7,799 nucleotides of DNA, from NCBI GenBank assembly GCA_028684405.1, contig JAQUGA010000117.1:1-7799 (forward strand), in the 5' to 3' direction. This DNA is from Bacteroidales bacterium (GTDB taxonomy: Bacteria > Bacteroidota > Bacteroidia > Bacteroidales > WCHB1-69). This document shows, in pieces, positions 7,029 to 7,799 of the stretch. The stretch's first letter is position 1; every line of letters begins with the position of its first letter. A program made the translations under genes and the position numbers. The notes under the pieces are model-generated. The model had not been told where the DNA came from, searched no databases, and saw nothing but the letters and a program-made list of their open reading frames with translations.

Positions 7029-7787
7029 ATGAAAAAATCCATATTTCAAATTTTAGTTTTGCTTTTTATTTTTAGCTCATGTCGTACACCTCGACCCACC
7101 GAGCTTGTCTATTTTGAATCTCGGTCAATTGAGTCCATTGCTGATATTATGCCAGACACAGCCATCGAAACCGTTATTTTTCCCTACAAACAGGTTATAG
7201 AAAAAGAGATGACAAAAAGACCCGCATTTTCGGAAGATGCCATTGAAAAATCTAAACCCGTTGGGCCTTTAAATCGACTTACCGCAGATTTGGTTTTTAT
7301 TTCTGCACAAGATTTTTTAATGAAAAATGATTCCTTAAAACTCGATTTTGCATTGCTCAATCATGGTGGTTTGCGAAAATCTCTTCCAAAAGGCGAAATT
7401 ACCGTGGGTGATATTTATGAGTTAATGCCTTTTGATAATATGATTGGTATTGCTGAATTGGATGCAAAAACTGTTGAGGAATTATTTGATTTTTTGGCCA
7501 AATATGAAGATGGTCACCCCATTGCAAATGCTCGTTTTGACATTGCACAGGAAAAAGCATTTAATATTCTCATTAACGATAAACCATTGGATGAAAATAG
7601 AACCTATTTGATTGCAACCAATGATTATCTGTTGAGTGGAAATGATGGAATGCTTTTTTTTACGAGATCTTTGAAAATTATTAATACAAATATCATGGTT
7701 CGGACCGCTTTTTTGGAAAAGATTGATAGAGTTAATTTAAATTTATACAACAATACGGTGGGAGACAGAAAACTGAAGATTAAATAA
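7029..7787 (+). CDS. Lipoprotein with a stand-alone 5'-nucleotidase C-terminal (substrate-specificity) domain
   Basis: The first 17 residues are a lipoprotein signal (KK, then a hydrophobic run ending FSS) with the lipidated Cys at 18. I chose the ATG at 7029, 1 bp after the previous stop, because a TTG at 7014 would only add five residues before the signal. Residues 75-225 match the C-terminal domain of UshA/CD73 5'-nucleotidases: PLNRLTADL (80-88), NHGGLR (N111, R116), GEITVGDIYELMPFDN (122-137; F135) and NDYLLSGNDG (198-207; Y200, D206). By comparison with CD73 these are the nucleotide-binding positions, with Tyr where CD73 has Phe. The metallophosphatase domain that normally precedes it is missing, so the protein alone should not hydrolyse nucleotides. 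In Bacteroidota the two domains are often separate neighbouring genes; a partner may begin just past the window. There is no obvious surface-export signal after Cys18, so it probably faces the periplasm. Confidence 0.9.
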   Translation: MKKSIFQILVLLFIFSSCRTPRPTELVYFESRSIESIADIMPDTAIETVIFPYKQVIEKEMTKRPAFSEDAIEKSKPVGPLNRLTADLVFISAQDFLMKNDSLKLDFALLNHGGLRKSLPKGEITVGDIYELMPFDNMIGIAELDAKTVEELFDFLAKYEDGHPIANARFDIAQEKAFNILINDKPLDENRTYLIATNDYLLSGNDGMLFFTRSLKIINTNIMVRTAFLEKIDRVNLNLYNNTVGDRKLKIK

Positions 7788-7799
7788 CAGAAAGGGTGC

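Noticed and set aside
6686..7042. 118-codon antisense frame opposite the YigZ/IMPACT gene
   Set aside because: It lies entirely opposite well-conserved coding sequence, has no recognisable domain, and its Phe/Tyr-rich composition is what a complement of AT-rich coding DNA gives.

Overview
The window looks like chromosomal DNA of a Bacteroidota bacterium, probably from the Flavobacteriia or a near relative. Four things point there: the AT-rich composition, the lack of Shine-Dalgarno sequences before most starts, a TAnnTTTG-type -7 promoter element, and a giant secreted protein built of HYR-like, SprB and PKD repeats that ends in a gliding-motility/type IX secretion (T9SS) C-terminal domain.

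Layout. Positions 2-2737 (+) hold the 3' part of a large repeat-rich surface adhesin whose start lies upstream of the window. It converges on an OFA-type (oxalate/formate antiporter-like) MFS transporter at 2906-4186 (-). The two share a strong hairpin with A-tract and T-tract flanks at 2841-2885, which should terminate both transcripts. A 311-bp divergent intergenic region (4187-4497) follows, with a good -7 element for the rightward operon, a weaker candidate for the MFS gene, and two short dyads.

From 4498 to the end lies a tightly packed rightward operon: ribD (bifunctional riboflavin deaminase/reductase), a ten-helix DMT/EamA permease overlapping ribD by ATGA, a YigZ/IMPACT-family protein 2 bp further on, and a lipoprotein 1 bp further on that consists only of the 5'-nucleotidase C-terminal (substrate-specificity) domain. 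The window ends 12 bp after that stop codon.

How the genes may work together. The adhesin is expected to be exported by T9SS and act on the cell surface. The MFS gene is an independent unit. The ribD operon combines a riboflavin biosynthesis enzyme, an EamA permease (the superfamily that includes the RibN riboflavin transporters) and an UshA/CD73-type nucleotide-recognition domain in the periplasm. It could be housekeeping genes that happen to be co-transcribed, or a flavin/nucleotide transport and processing cassette. The second reading is a hypothesis. I see no mobile element, CRISPR array, RNA gene or clearly novel defence system here. The least explained items are the catalytic-domain-less 5'-nucleotidase lipoprotein, the permease coupled to ribD, and the paired TTAATTAA sites around a dyad in the divergent promoter region.
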